A stretch of 64,000 nt of DNA, taken from NCBI RefSeq assembly GCF_026241895.1, contig NZ_JAPJIV010000023.1, forward strand, positions 1 to 64,000. The letters run 5' to 3'. The notes under the pieces are model-generated. The model saw only the letters and a program-made list of their open reading frames with translations. It was not told where the DNA came from and searched no databases. Source of the stretch: Pseudomonas sp. RIT-562. Its GTDB lineage: Bacteria; Pseudomonadota; Gammaproteobacteria; Pseudomonadales; Pseudomonadaceae. Every line of letters starts with the position of its first letter. Position 1 is the stretch's first letter. Shown in pieces: positions 8,895-16,475 of this stretch. The position numbers and the translations under genes were made by a program.

Positions 8895-9788
8895 ATGGCA
8901 CGTCGCCGGCAACCTGAAGAACATGTGAACCATGAGCGCTGGCTTGTTTCCTACGCCGACTTCATTACGCTGTTGTTCGCGTTTTTCGTGGTGATGTACT
9001 CGATTTCGTCGATCAACGAAGGCAAGTACAAGGTCATTTCCGAGGCGCTCATTGGCGTGTTCAACGACTCTGATCGAGCGCTGAAACCGATCCCCATTGG
9101 CGATGAACGACCCAAGACCGTGACTCCGGCCAAGCCGCTGGTCAAGGACAGCGAGCAGCTCGACGCCGGCATCGCGCAGGCGGGTGACAATCCCTTGCAA
9201 AGCATTGCCGACGACATCAGTGCGGCGTTCGGCGACCTGATCAGTTCAAACCAGATGACCGTGCGCGGAAACGAGCTGTGGGTCGAGATCGAGCTCAATT
9301 CCAGCCTGTTGTTTGGCAGCGGCGACGCCATGCCCAGCGACATCGCCTTCAATATCATCGACAAGGTCGCGAGCATTCTGAAATCGTTCGACAACCCGAT
9401 CCACGTCGAAGGCTTTACCGACGATCAACCGATCCGCACCGCGCAATACCCTACCAATTGGGAGCTGTCTTCGGCCCGTTCGGCGAGCATCGTGCGCATG
9501 CTGGCGATGCAAGGGGTAAACCCCGGGCGCCTGGCGTCGGTGGGTTATGGCGAGTTCCAGCCGGTGGCCAATAACGCCACCGCCGAAGGTCGCGCGCGCA
9601 ACCGCCGGGTAGTGCTGGTGGTATCGCGCAATCTTGATGTACGGCGCAGCCTGACCGGTACAGGTACCGCCAATGCACAGCCGGACGCCGCGTTGAAGCG
9701 TGCTGGCACACAAACTGCACCTGCACCCGTCAAGCCGCCGGGACGAGAGAGCGCCGTCAATTCTCCGTCACCCGCATTAACACGCTGA
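8895..9788 (+). CDS. motD: Flagellar stator subunit MotD (MotB homologue)
   Basis: MotD (297 aa) has the single N-terminal transmembrane helix YADFITLLFAFFVVMYSIS with the proton-binding Asp22, and a C-terminal OmpA-like peptidoglycan-binding domain (VEGFTDDQPI, NWELSSARSASIVRML, RARNRRVVLVV). A Pro/Thr-rich, presumably disordered tail follows residue 245. It lies 15 nt after motC with a GGGAGTAAAGG ribosome site. Together they form an ion-channel stator anchored to the cell wall. Confidence 0.94.
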   Translation: MARRRQPEEHVNHERWLVSYADFITLLFAFFVVMYSISSINEGKYKVISEALIGVFNDSDRALKPIPIGDERPKTVTPAKPLVKDSEQLDAGIAQAGDNPLQSIADDISAAFGDLISSNQMTVRGNELWVEIELNSSLLFGSGDAMPSDIAFNIIDKVASILKSFDNPIHVEGFTDDQPIRTAQYPTNWELSSARSASIVRMLAMQGVNPGRLASVGYGEFQPVANNATAEGRARNRRVVLVVSRNLDVRRSLTGTGTANAQPDAALKRAGTQTAPAPVKPPGRESAVNSPSPALTR

Positions 9789-9830
9789 GCTATTTCTCGG
9801 TCGGCATTTCGACCGGGAGGAATCATTCGA

Positions 9831-10619
9831 ATGAGAGTCTGGGCAGTCGCCAATCAAAAGGGTGGTGTTGGTAAAACCACATCCTCCATCGCTTTAGCCG
9901 GGTTGCTGGCCGAGGCGGGCAAGCGCGTGGTCGTGGTCGACCTCGATCCCCACGGCTCCATGACCAGCTATTTCGGGTATGACCCCGATGCCCTGGAGCA
10001 CAGCTGCTACGACCTGTTCCTGCATAAGGGCAGCGTCCCTGCAGGGTTGCCGGGGCAACTGTTGCTGCCGACCAGCCACGAGAGCATCTCGCTGCTGCCT
10101 TCGAGCACCGCGCTGGCGACTCTCGAACGGCAGTCGCCTGGCCAGAGTGGCCTGGGCCTGGTAATCGCCAAGAGTCTGGCGCAGTTGTGGCAGGACTTCG
10201 ATTACGCAGTGATCGACAGCCCGCCGCTGCTGGGCGTGCTGATGGTCAACGCCCTCGCCGCGAGCCAGCAATTGGTGATCCCGGTGCAGACCGAGCACCT
10301 GGCCGTAAAAGGGCTGGAGCGCATGGTCAATACCTTGGCGATGATCAATCGCTCGCGCAAGCAGCCGCTGCCGTTCAGCATCGTGCCGACCCTGTTCGAC
10401 CGACGCACCCAGGCGTCCATTGGCACGCTGCGCGTCGTGAAGGACATGTTCCCGGAAGAAGTCTGGCAGGGTTACATCCCGGTCGACACGCGCCTGCGCG
10501 ATGCCAGCCGCGCCGGCCTCACGCCGTCGCAGTTCGACGGCAAGAGCCGCGGCGTGTTGGCGTATCGTTCGTTGCTCAAGCATTTACTTGAGCAGCAACT
10601 CGTGCCGCAGGAGGCATGA
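9831..10619 (+). CDS. parC: ParA-like ATPase ParC for polar chemotaxis array placement
   Basis: This 262-residue ParA/Soj-family ATPase has the deviant Walker A NQKGGVGKTTSS at residues 8-19, VVDLDPHGSMTSYFG and AVIDSPPLLGVL. ParA homologues inside chemotaxis operons of polar flagellates (ParC) recruit chemosensory arrays to the pole with the partner ParP. GAGGAATCATTCGAATG gives the start. The next gene is parP, but the junction holds a REP doublet rather than the usual tight overlap. Confidence 0.92.
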   Translation: MRVWAVANQKGGVGKTTSSIALAGLLAEAGKRVVVVDLDPHGSMTSYFGYDPDALEHSCYDLFLHKGSVPAGLPGQLLLPTSHESISLLPSSTALATLERQSPGQSGLGLVIAKSLAQLWQDFDYAVIDSPPLLGVLMVNALAASQQLVIPVQTEHLAVKGLERMVNTLAMINRSRKQPLPFSIVPTLFDRRTQASIGTLRVVKDMFPEEVWQGYIPVDTRLRDASRAGLTPSQFDGKSRGVLAYRSLLKHLLEQQLVPQEA

Positions 10620-10620
10620 G

Positions 10621-10746
10621 ATGAACACATTCCCTGTAGGAGCTGCCGAAGGCTGCGATCTTTTGATCTGGCTTTGCGGCGCCCTTGAAAAGATCAAAGT
10701 CAAACGATCGCAGCCTGCGGCAGCTCCTACGAAGGAGTGCGCATGA
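10621..10746 (+). CDS. 41-codon REPIN-spanning ORF linking parC to parP
   Basis: ATG 10621 lies two bases after the parC stop behind a strong AGGAGG. The frame runs uninterrupted through the whole REP doublet for 41 codons (MNTFPVGAAEGC... to ...TKECA) and stops with TGA at 10744-10746, overlapping the parP ATG at 10743 as ATGA. The ribosome site and ATGAA may be the ancestral parP start displaced by REPIN insertion. The product is probably not a functional protein, but its translation could keep parP coupled to parC. Confidence 0.35.
   Translation: MNTFPVGAAEGCDLLIWLCGALEKIKVKRSQPAAAPTKECA
10636..10730. repeat. REPIN, GTAGGAGCTGCC family, in parC-parP junction
   Basis: Two inverted REP copies face each other: GTAGGAGCTGCC...GCTGCGATC at 10636-10660 and its reverse complement at 10706-10730, differing by one base. 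The 45-bp core between them contains a smaller inverted pair around GATCTTTTGATC / AGATCAAAG. The unit occupies almost the entire gap between parC and parP. Confidence 0.9.
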
Positions 10747-11585
10747 ATCGGCCAGTGAAGGTCACCTCACGTCCACAATTGGCGCTGCAGTCCTATCTCG
10801 ACAGTTTGCTGATGGACGCGACCGAAGACCTGCCGGTTGAAGTGGAAACGGTCGAGTTAGAAACCGTCCTGGACGAGTTCCAGGCGGCTGTGCTTGAAGA
10901 ACAGGCCCGGGATGCGCAAACGCCTGCTGTGGTTAGCGCATCGGTGGTTATCCCGGTCGAGAAGGCCCCGGTCGTGCTGATCGAAGCGCCCGCGCCCGTA
11001 TCAACCATCGCGCCGCTGCTCCAGGCCCTGGTGCCTCCAGTTGTCGAAGTCCATCTGCCGCCCGGCAACACCCTGCCGCCAGTGGAAAGCAACGGTCGCC
11101 CCGCCTGGGCCGCCGAGCCCTTTGAATGCCTGTTGTTCGATGTGGCCGGGCTGACCCTGGCGGTGCCGCTGGTGTGCCTGGGCTCGATCTACTCCCTGGA
11201 AGGCCATGAACTGACTCCACTATTCGGCCAGCCGGACTGGTTCCTCGGGATATTGCCAAGCCAGGCCGGCAACCTGAAAGTCCTCGACACCGCGCGCTGG
11301 GTAATGCCCGACCGCTACCGCGACGATTTTCGCCAGGGCTTGCAGTACGTGATCTCGGTCCAGGGCTACGAATGGGGGTTGGCGGTGCATCAGGTCAGTC
11401 GCTCCTTGCGCCTGGACCCGAACGAAATCAAATGGCGCAGCCAGCGGGGCCAGCGCCCGTGGCTGGCCGGCACCGTGATTGAACACATGTGTGCGTTGCT
11501 CGATGTTGCCGAGCTGGCGCAATTGATTGCCAGCGGCGGAGCAAGGCACATGGGCGGCAAAAAGCCTGCTCACCAGCCGACATAA
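10743..11585 (+). CDS. parP: CheW-domain polar array protein ParP
   Basis: This 280-residue protein has an acidic, low-complexity N-terminal half and a C-terminal CheW-like domain (from about residue 120: FECLLFDVAGLTLAVPL, WFLGILPSQAGNLKVLDTARW, WLAGTVIEHMCALLDV). This matches ParP, which binds CheA and ParC and stabilises polar chemosensory arrays. The start is ATG 10743 behind AAGGAG; a GTG two codons earlier is less likely. It is followed by a hairpin with a T run, then cheW. Confidence 0.88.
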   Translation: MNRPVKVTSRPQLALQSYLDSLLMDATEDLPVEVETVELETVLDEFQAAVLEEQARDAQTPAVVSASVVIPVEKAPVVLIEAPAPVSTIAPLLQALVPPVVEVHLPPGNTLPPVESNGRPAWAAEPFECLLFDVAGLTLAVPLVCLGSIYSLEGHELTPLFGQPDWFLGILPSQAGNLKVLDTARWVMPDRYRDDFRQGLQYVISVQGYEWGLAVHQVSRSLRLDPNEIKWRSQRGQRPWLAGTVIEHMCALLDVAELAQLIASGGARHMGGKKPAHQPT

Positions 11586-11629
11586 CAAAACTGGCAGCGA
11601 CCGGTTGACGGCCGCTGCACCGAACACAC

Positions 11630-11648
11630 ACCGCCACGGCGGTTTTTT
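11630..11648 (+). terminator. Terminator-like hairpin between parP and cheW
   Basis: The short GC-rich stem ACCGC/GCGGT with loop CACG runs straight into six Ts (11643-11648), 14 nt before the cheW ATG. It looks like a weak intrinsic terminator or attenuator inside the chemotaxis operon. Confidence 0.5.
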
Positions 11649-11661
11649 GAGGGGTCAGGGT

Positions 11662-12147
11662 ATGAATGATAAGGCGACGGCGGCAAAGGGTTCTGAAGAT
11701 CCGATCCTGCAATGGGTAACCTTCAAGCTGGACAATGAAACCTACGGCATCAACGTGATGCGCGTTCAGGAAGTGCTGCGCTACACCGAGATCGCCCCGG
11801 TTCCAGGTGCCCCAAGCTACGTACTGGGCATCATTAACCTGCGCGGTAACGTGGTCACTGTGATCGACACCCGCCAGCGCTTCGGCCTGATGAACGCCGA
11901 GATCAGCGACAACACCCGTATCGTCATCATCGAGGCCGACAAGCAAGTAGTTGGGATCATGGTCGACAGCGTCGCTGAAGTGGTTTACCTGCGTCAGTCG
12001 GAAATCGAAACTGCACCCAACGTCGGTAACGAAGAGTCCGCCAAGTTCATTCAAGGCGTGTGCAACAAGAACAACGAACTGCTGATCCTGGTCGAGCTGG
12101 ACAAGATGATGAGCGAAGAAGAATGGTCGGACCTGGAGAACATCTGA
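11662..12147 (+). CDS. cheW: Chemotaxis coupling protein CheW
   Basis: CheW (161 aa) couples methyl-accepting receptors to CheA. The start MNDKATAAKGSEDPILQW is taken behind GAGGGGTCAGGG. Family hallmarks are FKLDNETYGINVMRVQEVLRY, VPGAPSYVLGIINLRGNVVTVIDTR and the final ELDKMMSEEEW. The length is typical. A terminator-like hairpin directly upstream suggests expression may be tuned separately from parP. A DUF2802 gene begins on the very next base after the stop. Confidence 0.96.
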   Translation: MNDKATAAKGSEDPILQWVTFKLDNETYGINVMRVQEVLRYTEIAPVPGAPSYVLGIINLRGNVVTVIDTRQRFGLMNAEISDNTRIVIIEADKQVVGIMVDSVAEVVYLRQSEIETAPNVGNEESAKFIQGVCNKNNELLILVELDKMMSEEEWSDLENI

Positions 12148-12540
12148 TTGATTCTTGAGGTCGCGCTCATTGTCCTGTTCCTGTTCTGGGCGGGCACCCT
12201 GGCAATGTTCCTGGCGTACGTTCGTGCGCAAAAACTGCTCGCCGCGCAACAGGCCGAGGGCGACGCGCTGCGCGATCAGCGCATCAAGGACCTGGCCAGG
12301 CGCGTGGAGAATTACCAGGACGGTAATGTGCGCATGGGTCAGGAGCTGCAGGAGCTGCGCGCGGTGGTCGGGCCATTGCCGGACAAGCTGGTGCAGCTCG
12401 AGCAGCGCGACCCGTCGAGCCTGTCGTTCGCCCAGGCCGCGCGCCTGGTGGGCATGGGCGCCAGCGCCGAAGAGCTGACGGCGTCTTGCGGCCTGACCCA
12501 GGCCGAGGCGGAATTGATGCGCAAGTTGCACAAGAACTAA
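12148..12540 (+). CDS. DUF2802 membrane-anchored protein
   Basis: This 130-residue protein starts at TTG immediately after the cheW TGA, as in other Pseudomonas chemotaxis operons. Residues 2-23 (ILEVALIVLFLFWAGTLAMFL) form one transmembrane helix, about residues 28-75 look coiled-coil, and the C-terminal DUF2802 segment contains FAQAARLVGMGASAEELTASCGLTQAEAELM, a helix-turn-helix-like pattern. The function is not established; its position as the last gene of the operon implies a role near the chemosensory or flagellar machinery. Confidence 0.82.
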   Translation: MILEVALIVLFLFWAGTLAMFLAYVRAQKLLAAQQAEGDALRDQRIKDLARRVENYQDGNVRMGQELQELRAVVGPLPDKLVQLEQRDPSSLSFAQAARLVGMGASAEELTASCGLTQAEAELMRKLHKN

Positions 12541-12591
12541 CCGTCATTACCCTGTTACTTTAGCTAGTTGTGCCATTCTTTCGAAAGTTTT

Positions 12592-12632
12592 AATTTGTGT
12601 TCGAGCTTGCAGTGCAAGTTCGAACACAAATT
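12592..12632. repeat. 41-nt near-perfect palindrome
   Basis: Left arm 12592-12611 and right arm 12613-12632 (20 nt each, starting AATTTGTGTTCGA) are reverse complements except one position that would be a G-U pair in RNA; a single G lies at the centre. It lies 30 nt before the start of the unknown 87-residue gene. There is no T run, so it is more likely a protein-binding site or a stable leader hairpin or cruciform than a terminator. Confidence 0.9.
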
Positions 12633-12662
12633 CATTAATTTCGATTTTAAGGAATGTATTGC

Positions 12663-12926
12663 ATGGAACAGCAACCAGTTCGCCATAATGGGGTCATTGA
12701 ATCTTTTGAGTTGGAAGATCCGACTTGGCCAGTCATTACGCCGAAGGCGAAAGGAAAGGTTCGCTCCGCACTCGATGGTAATCTCTATGAACTGCGCGGG
12801 GTTGAAGCTATGCAGATGAATCGTCCACTGCCGCTTGTAGGTCTGCGTATTTCTTTCCATCTTTACCGAGTGGATGGTAAGACAATCGTTGGCGATATTC
12901 AGCCGGAAAGTGTGTCCGATAGTTGA
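12663..12926 (+). CDS. Hypothetical 87-aa protein behind a long palindrome
   Basis: I do not recognise this gene. ATG 12663 has AAGGA nine bases upstream; ATG 12654 in the same frame is too close to that site. The soluble product (MEQQPVRHNGVIESFELEDP...) has alternating hydrophobic stretches (GKVRSALDGNLYELRGVEA, LVGLRISFHLYRV, KTIVGDIQ) suggestive of a small beta barrel. Its DNA is clearly less GC-rich than the chemotaxis genes before it and the fliK pair after it, which hints at a later insertion. The upstream palindrome may control it. Confidence 0.55.
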   Translation: MEQQPVRHNGVIESFELEDPTWPVITPKAKGKVRSALDGNLYELRGVEAMQMNRPLPLVGLRISFHLYRVDGKTIVGDIQPESVSDS

Positions 12927-12992
12927 GTGAGGTGTAAGTCGAAGTAGTTGTGTTGGCTGCGCTCTGAATGAGCACAGTCAACACTTAACCAT

Positions 12993-13322
12993 TTAATAAT
13001 CATCGCCCTTGTCAGTGATGTCGCGCTCCACTATCCCGGCATCCGGGTCCCGCCCTTCAGGAAACTTCCCCTTCAACTTCCAGGCAAACGCAATAATCTC
13101 CGCAATCGTACGATACAACTCCTCCGGAATACTCTCTCCCAACTCCATTCGCGCCAGCAACTTCACCAATTCGGCGTTCTCGTAAATCGGCACTTCGTAA
13201 TCGCGGGCAATTTTCAGGATCGCTTCAGCCAGCGCATCGTCGCCTTTGGCCGTGAGGGTCGGGGCGTGGGTGCCGTCGTATTTGAGGGCGATGGCCTGGC
13301 GTGGGGTGTCGGTATTGCTCAT
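12993..13322 (-). CDS. FlhB C-terminal-domain homologue
   Basis: This 109-residue protein corresponds only to the cytosolic C-terminal domain of FlhB/YscU export proteins: AIALKYDGTHAPTLTAKGDDALAEAILKIA, then VPIYENAELVKLLARMELGESIPEELYRTIAEIIAF. It has no membrane helices and lacks the NPTH autocleavage site, so it cannot be an export gate. Such small FlhB paralogues, next to a fliK-like gene, recur in pseudomonads. The start overlaps the fliK stop by four bases, so the two are translated together. Confidence 0.88.
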   Translation of the reverse strand: MSNTDTPRQAIALKYDGTHAPTLTAKGDDALAEAILKIARDYEVPIYENAELVKLLARMELGESIPEELYRTIAEIIAFAWKLKGKFPEGRDPDAGIVERDITDKGDDY

Positions 13323-14884
13323 GCGGTTTCATCCACCCAGCGTTGTTCGAGACGGGTTTGCGGGCCTTGGGGCGGGGTGCCGAGGTGGCAATCGATATCG
13401 CCGACGTTCAGGCCTGAATCCAGCAGCTGCTGGCGCAGGGCGGCCATGTTGCGTTCGATCAGGCTGGCAGTGTACGGCCGTTCGGCCCACAGTTGGCCGG
13501 TCAGGCTGCCGCTGATCAACTGCGCCTGAACCTGCAATGGCCCCAGCGGTTCCATGTCGAACGCCAGTTCAACCCGCCATAGTTGCTGCTTGGGCGGGCG
13601 ATCTTCGTGCCGGTCCTTTGGCGGTTCTTTTTCGGGAGCGTCCTCGCGCTGGAATTTGACCTGCAGCGGCACGATGTCCTGCAGGTTACGCATCGGAATC
13701 TCCAGTTGCCAAGTACTCATCAAGCGCCCATCAGCGGTCACGCCGGTCTGTTCGAGGCTCGATAGCTGATGGCTTTGCAGGCGCGACACCGCAGCCGCTG
13801 CCAGGCGCAGCAAGTGCTCAAGATCATCTTCGCCTTCAGCGCTTTGCAACAGGCGATCGGCGATCGGGAAGCTGGTGGGTGAAGGCTTGGCGCTGACCTG
13901 GCTGAGCATGCCCAACGCGTTGCGCATGAAGCTCGGCATGGCCTGGGCCAGGGTGTTGGCGGCAATGATCGCGTTGAGGTGCGTGTTGGGAGCGGGGCTC
14001 AGTTGGGCGATAAGTCTGAGCAGATCACCTTTCATATCCGGCGCCAGCGATGGGTTTTGCCCGTTAAGCAGCTTCGATTCGAGGAAGACGCCGCTGTTCG
14101 CCAGCGCCAGGGCCAGGCCCTTGGCGCTGCTCAGTTGCTGGATATCGGGCAGGCCGGCGAGCAACTTGTCCACTGCGGCGCGCAGGTCGCTGGAGGTCTG
14201 GTCCGTGGCGGGCAGGTTTTGCAACAGCTTGAGCAACCCGTCCAGAGAACCCTGGCGGCTTTGCTGACTGGCCAGTTGCTGGGTCACCGCCAGTTGCTCC
14301 GAACGGCTGCCCAGGGGCACGAACTTCAAGGTCTGGCTGTCCTGTACCAGGGCGCTGAGCAGGGTGCCGATGCGCAGCGGCGTCGGGCTGTCGATGCTCA
14401 GGGTGCTGCCGCTCAAGGCCGTGTTGAGCAGGCTGACCATTGAGCGATACACGGTAGGTTGCCCTGACTCTTGCGGCATCACCTGGGAGGTCAGCACCTT
14501 GCCTTGCAATAAGGTACCCGCCGGCAGTTGCGCGGTGTCGAGGCGGTTGAGGGTGGCCGCGCTGGAGGCGAGGGCCTGTTGCAGGGTGATGGCCAGGTTG
14601 CCCGCCGAGGGCTGGGTGATCGCCAGGCTAGTGCCCTGGGGCAGCGGCTGGGTGCTGGTGGCCTGAAGCGTGGTCTGGCGGCCGCTTTCCAGGGTGATCT
14701 TCAACAGCAGCTGGAAGGCCTGGTCAGCTTGCTTGAGTGACAGCACCTCGGCGTTGGCGGACTGGCCGGCGGAAATCAGGCCTTCCATGGGCGTCGCCAG
14801 CTTGAGCAACTCGCCGCTGGCCGGGGGGCGCGAATTGGCCGGCGCATTCTGCGAGATTGGGAGGATGTTCATTTCGCCTGTCAT
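13319..14884 (-). CDS. fliK: Flagellar hook-length control protein FliK
   Basis: This 521-residue protein combines a long Gln/Ser/Leu-rich N-terminal region with a conserved FliK C-terminal domain (from about residue 400: WQLEIPMRNLQDIVPLQVKF, WRVELAFDMEPLGPLQVQAQL, LWAERPYTASLIERNMAALRQQL). FliK acts as a secreted ruler that switches the export gate specificity from hook to filament. Starts at 14884 or at the internal ATG 14872 (MNILPISQ, with AGGCGA nearby) are both possible. The FlhB-like partner overlaps downstream. The pair faces the chemotaxis operon convergently. Confidence 0.85.
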   Translation of the reverse strand: MTGEMNILPISQNAPANSRPPASGELLKLATPMEGLISAGQSANAEVLSLKQADQAFQLLLKITLESGRQTTLQATSTQPLPQGTSLAITQPSAGNLAITLQQALASSAATLNRLDTAQLPAGTLLQGKVLTSQVMPQESGQPTVYRSMVSLLNTALSGSTLSIDSPTPLRIGTLLSALVQDSQTLKFVPLGSRSEQLAVTQQLASQQSRQGSLDGLLKLLQNLPATDQTSSDLRAAVDKLLAGLPDIQQLSSAKGLALALANSGVFLESKLLNGQNPSLAPDMKGDLLRLIAQLSPAPNTHLNAIIAANTLAQAMPSFMRNALGMLSQVSAKPSPTSFPIADRLLQSAEGEDDLEHLLRLAAAAVSRLQSHQLSSLEQTGVTADGRLMSTWQLEIPMRNLQDIVPLQVKFQREDAPEKEPPKDRHEDRPPKQQLWRVELAFDMEPLGPLQVQAQLISGSLTGQLWAERPYTASLIERNMAALRQQLLDSGLNVGDIDCHLGTPPQGPQTRLEQRWVDETA

Positions 14885-14914
14885 ACGCGGTCACAACCTG
14901 AGGAAATTGCACTC

Positions 14915-14941
14915 TTGAGAGTAGGAGATGGCATGTATAAT
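14915..14941 (+). promoter_or_regulatory. Probable promoter upstream of ccm operon
   Basis: A consensus TATAAT (14936-14941) with an extended TG (14934-14935) follows TTGAGA (14915-14920) at a 15-nt spacing, slightly short. It points toward ccmA, leaving a leader of about 130 nt. The fliK start region lies just upstream on the other strand. Confidence 0.5.
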
Positions 14942-15081
14942 GCCGCCCCGTCGTCTATGGGGCGCGCGAAACGATGCATTTGTTTGACGCAGCTCTCCAT
15001 AACGGGCCGCCAATGCATTTATCCTGCATCTCTTTAGCGGCCGCAATACCGCCGACTTGAACCGTAAAGGCCCGTGATCTC

Positions 15082-15717
15082 TTGACCAGTCCAGTCCTGC
15101 AAACCGTTGCCCTTGCCTGTGAGCGAGACCTTCGGCTGCTTTTCGAAAATCTCGAATTGAGACTGGCCAGTGGCGAAATGGTGCAAATCAGCGGCCCCAA
15201 CGGTAGCGGTAAGACCAGTTTGCTGCGCCTGTTATCCGGGTTGATGCAGCCGACCGCCGGTCAAGTGCTGCTCAACGGTCAGCCGCTCAACGAACAGCGC
15301 CACGAATTGGCGCGCAATCTGTTGTGGATCGGCCACGCCGCAGGGATCAAGGACTTGCTGACGCCTGAAGAGAATCTCAGCTGGCTCTGCGCCCTGCATC
15401 AACCAGCGTCCCATGAAGCCATCTGGCAGGCGCTGGGTGCCGTCGGGCTGCGCGGGTTCGAGGACGTTCCCTGTCACACCCTGTCCGCCGGCCAGCAACG
15501 TCGCGTGGCGCTGGCTCGGTTATATCTGGACAGCCCGCCGTTGTGGATTCTCGATGAACCTTTTACCGCGCTGGATAAACAGGGCGTGGCGCAACTCGAG
15601 GAGCACCTGGCAGCCCACTGCGAGCGCGGCGGCATGGTGGTGTTGACCACCCACCATACGCTGAGCCGGATGCCAGCCGGCTACCGTGACATTGATCTGG
15701 GGAACTGGGCCGTATGA
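15082..15717 (+). CDS. ccmA: Heme exporter ATP-binding protein CcmA
   Basis: CcmA (211 aa) is the ABC ATPase of the CcmABCD complex, which releases holo-CcmE for cytochrome c maturation. Walker A is GPNGSGKTSLLRLL, the signature is LSAGQQRRVALARL, and Walker B is LWILDEPFTALD. The start is TTG 15082, because upstream in-frame codons hit a stop; the N terminus MTSPVLQTVALACERDLRLLFENLELRL matches Pseudomonas CcmA. The C terminus overlaps ccmB by four bases. Confidence 0.95.
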   Translation: MTSPVLQTVALACERDLRLLFENLELRLASGEMVQISGPNGSGKTSLLRLLSGLMQPTAGQVLLNGQPLNEQRHELARNLLWIGHAAGIKDLLTPEENLSWLCALHQPASHEAIWQALGAVGLRGFEDVPCHTLSAGQQRRVALARLYLDSPPLWILDEPFTALDKQGVAQLEEHLAAHCERGGMVVLTTHHTLSRMPAGYRDIDLGNWAV

Positions 15718-16382
15718 GTGTTTTTGGCCTGTTGGTGGCCCGCGAGGCCCGTCTGCTGTTTCGTCGTCCGGCTGAACTGGCAAACCCCCTGGTATTCTTC
15801 GCAATCGTGGTTTCACTGTTCCCTTTGGCAGTCGGACCCGAGTCTCAATTGTTGCAAACCTTGTCTCCGGGACTGGTCTGGGTAGCAGCCCTTTTGTCGG
15901 TCCTGCTCTCGCTGGACGGGCTCTTTCGCAGTGATTTCGAAGATGGTTCCCTGGAGCAGTGGGTCCTTTCGTCGCACCCCCTGCCTCTTCTGGTTCTGGC
16001 CAAGGTACTGGCACACTGGGCCTTCTCCGGCCTGGCCCTGGTGTTGCTGGCACCGCTGCTGGCGCTGATGCTCGGATTACCTGCCGCCTGTCTGCCAGTG
16101 TTGCTGCTGTCGCTGTTGCTCGGTACACCAGTGCTCAGCCTGCTCGGTGCGGTGGGCGCGGCGTTGACCGTGGGACTGAAGCGTGGCGGTTTGCTGCTGG
16201 CGCTGCTGATTTTGCCGTTGTACATCCCGGTATTGATTCTCGGCAGTGGCGCCTTGCAGGCGGCGCTGATGGGGATGCCGGCGACCGGTTATCTCCTGTG
16301 GCTTGGTAGCCTGACCGCCCTGGCGATAACCCTGACACCCTTTGCAATAGCTGCTGGCCTGAAGATCAGCGTCGGCGAATAA
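15714..16382 (+). CDS. ccmB: Heme exporter permease CcmB
   Basis: CcmB (222 aa) is the six-helix inner-membrane permease partner of CcmA. The family pattern LLVAREARLLFRRPAELANPLVFF at the N terminus, SDFEDGSLEQWVLSSHPL and successive Leu-rich transmembrane helices are visible. It overlaps ccmA. A 93-nt gap to ccmC contains a small hairpin. The complex hydrolyses ATP to free heme-loaded CcmE from CcmCD. Confidence 0.95.
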   Translation: MSVFGLLVAREARLLFRRPAELANPLVFFAIVVSLFPLAVGPESQLLQTLSPGLVWVAALLSVLLSLDGLFRSDFEDGSLEQWVLSSHPLPLLVLAKVLAHWAFSGLALVLLAPLLALMLGLPAACLPVLLLSLLLGTPVLSLLGAVGAALTVGLKRGGLLLALLILPLYIPVLILGSGALQAALMGMPATGYLLWLGSLTALAITLTPFAIAAGLKISVGE

Positions 16383-16438
16383 TAATGAGGTCTGGTCATT
16401 TTTTGATCGCTCGCTTTTGAAAAAAAGGCAGACCCTTG

Positions 16439-16457
16439 GCTCTTCATAGCGAAGAGC
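16439..16457. other. Hairpin between ccmB and ccmC
   Basis: A perfect 7-bp stem GCTCTTC/GAAGAGC with loop ATAGC lies 18 nt before the ccmC start. There is no T run after it. It could be a processing or stability element of the ccm message. Confidence 0.4.
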
Positions 16458-16475
16458 AACCGTGATGGAAACAGT

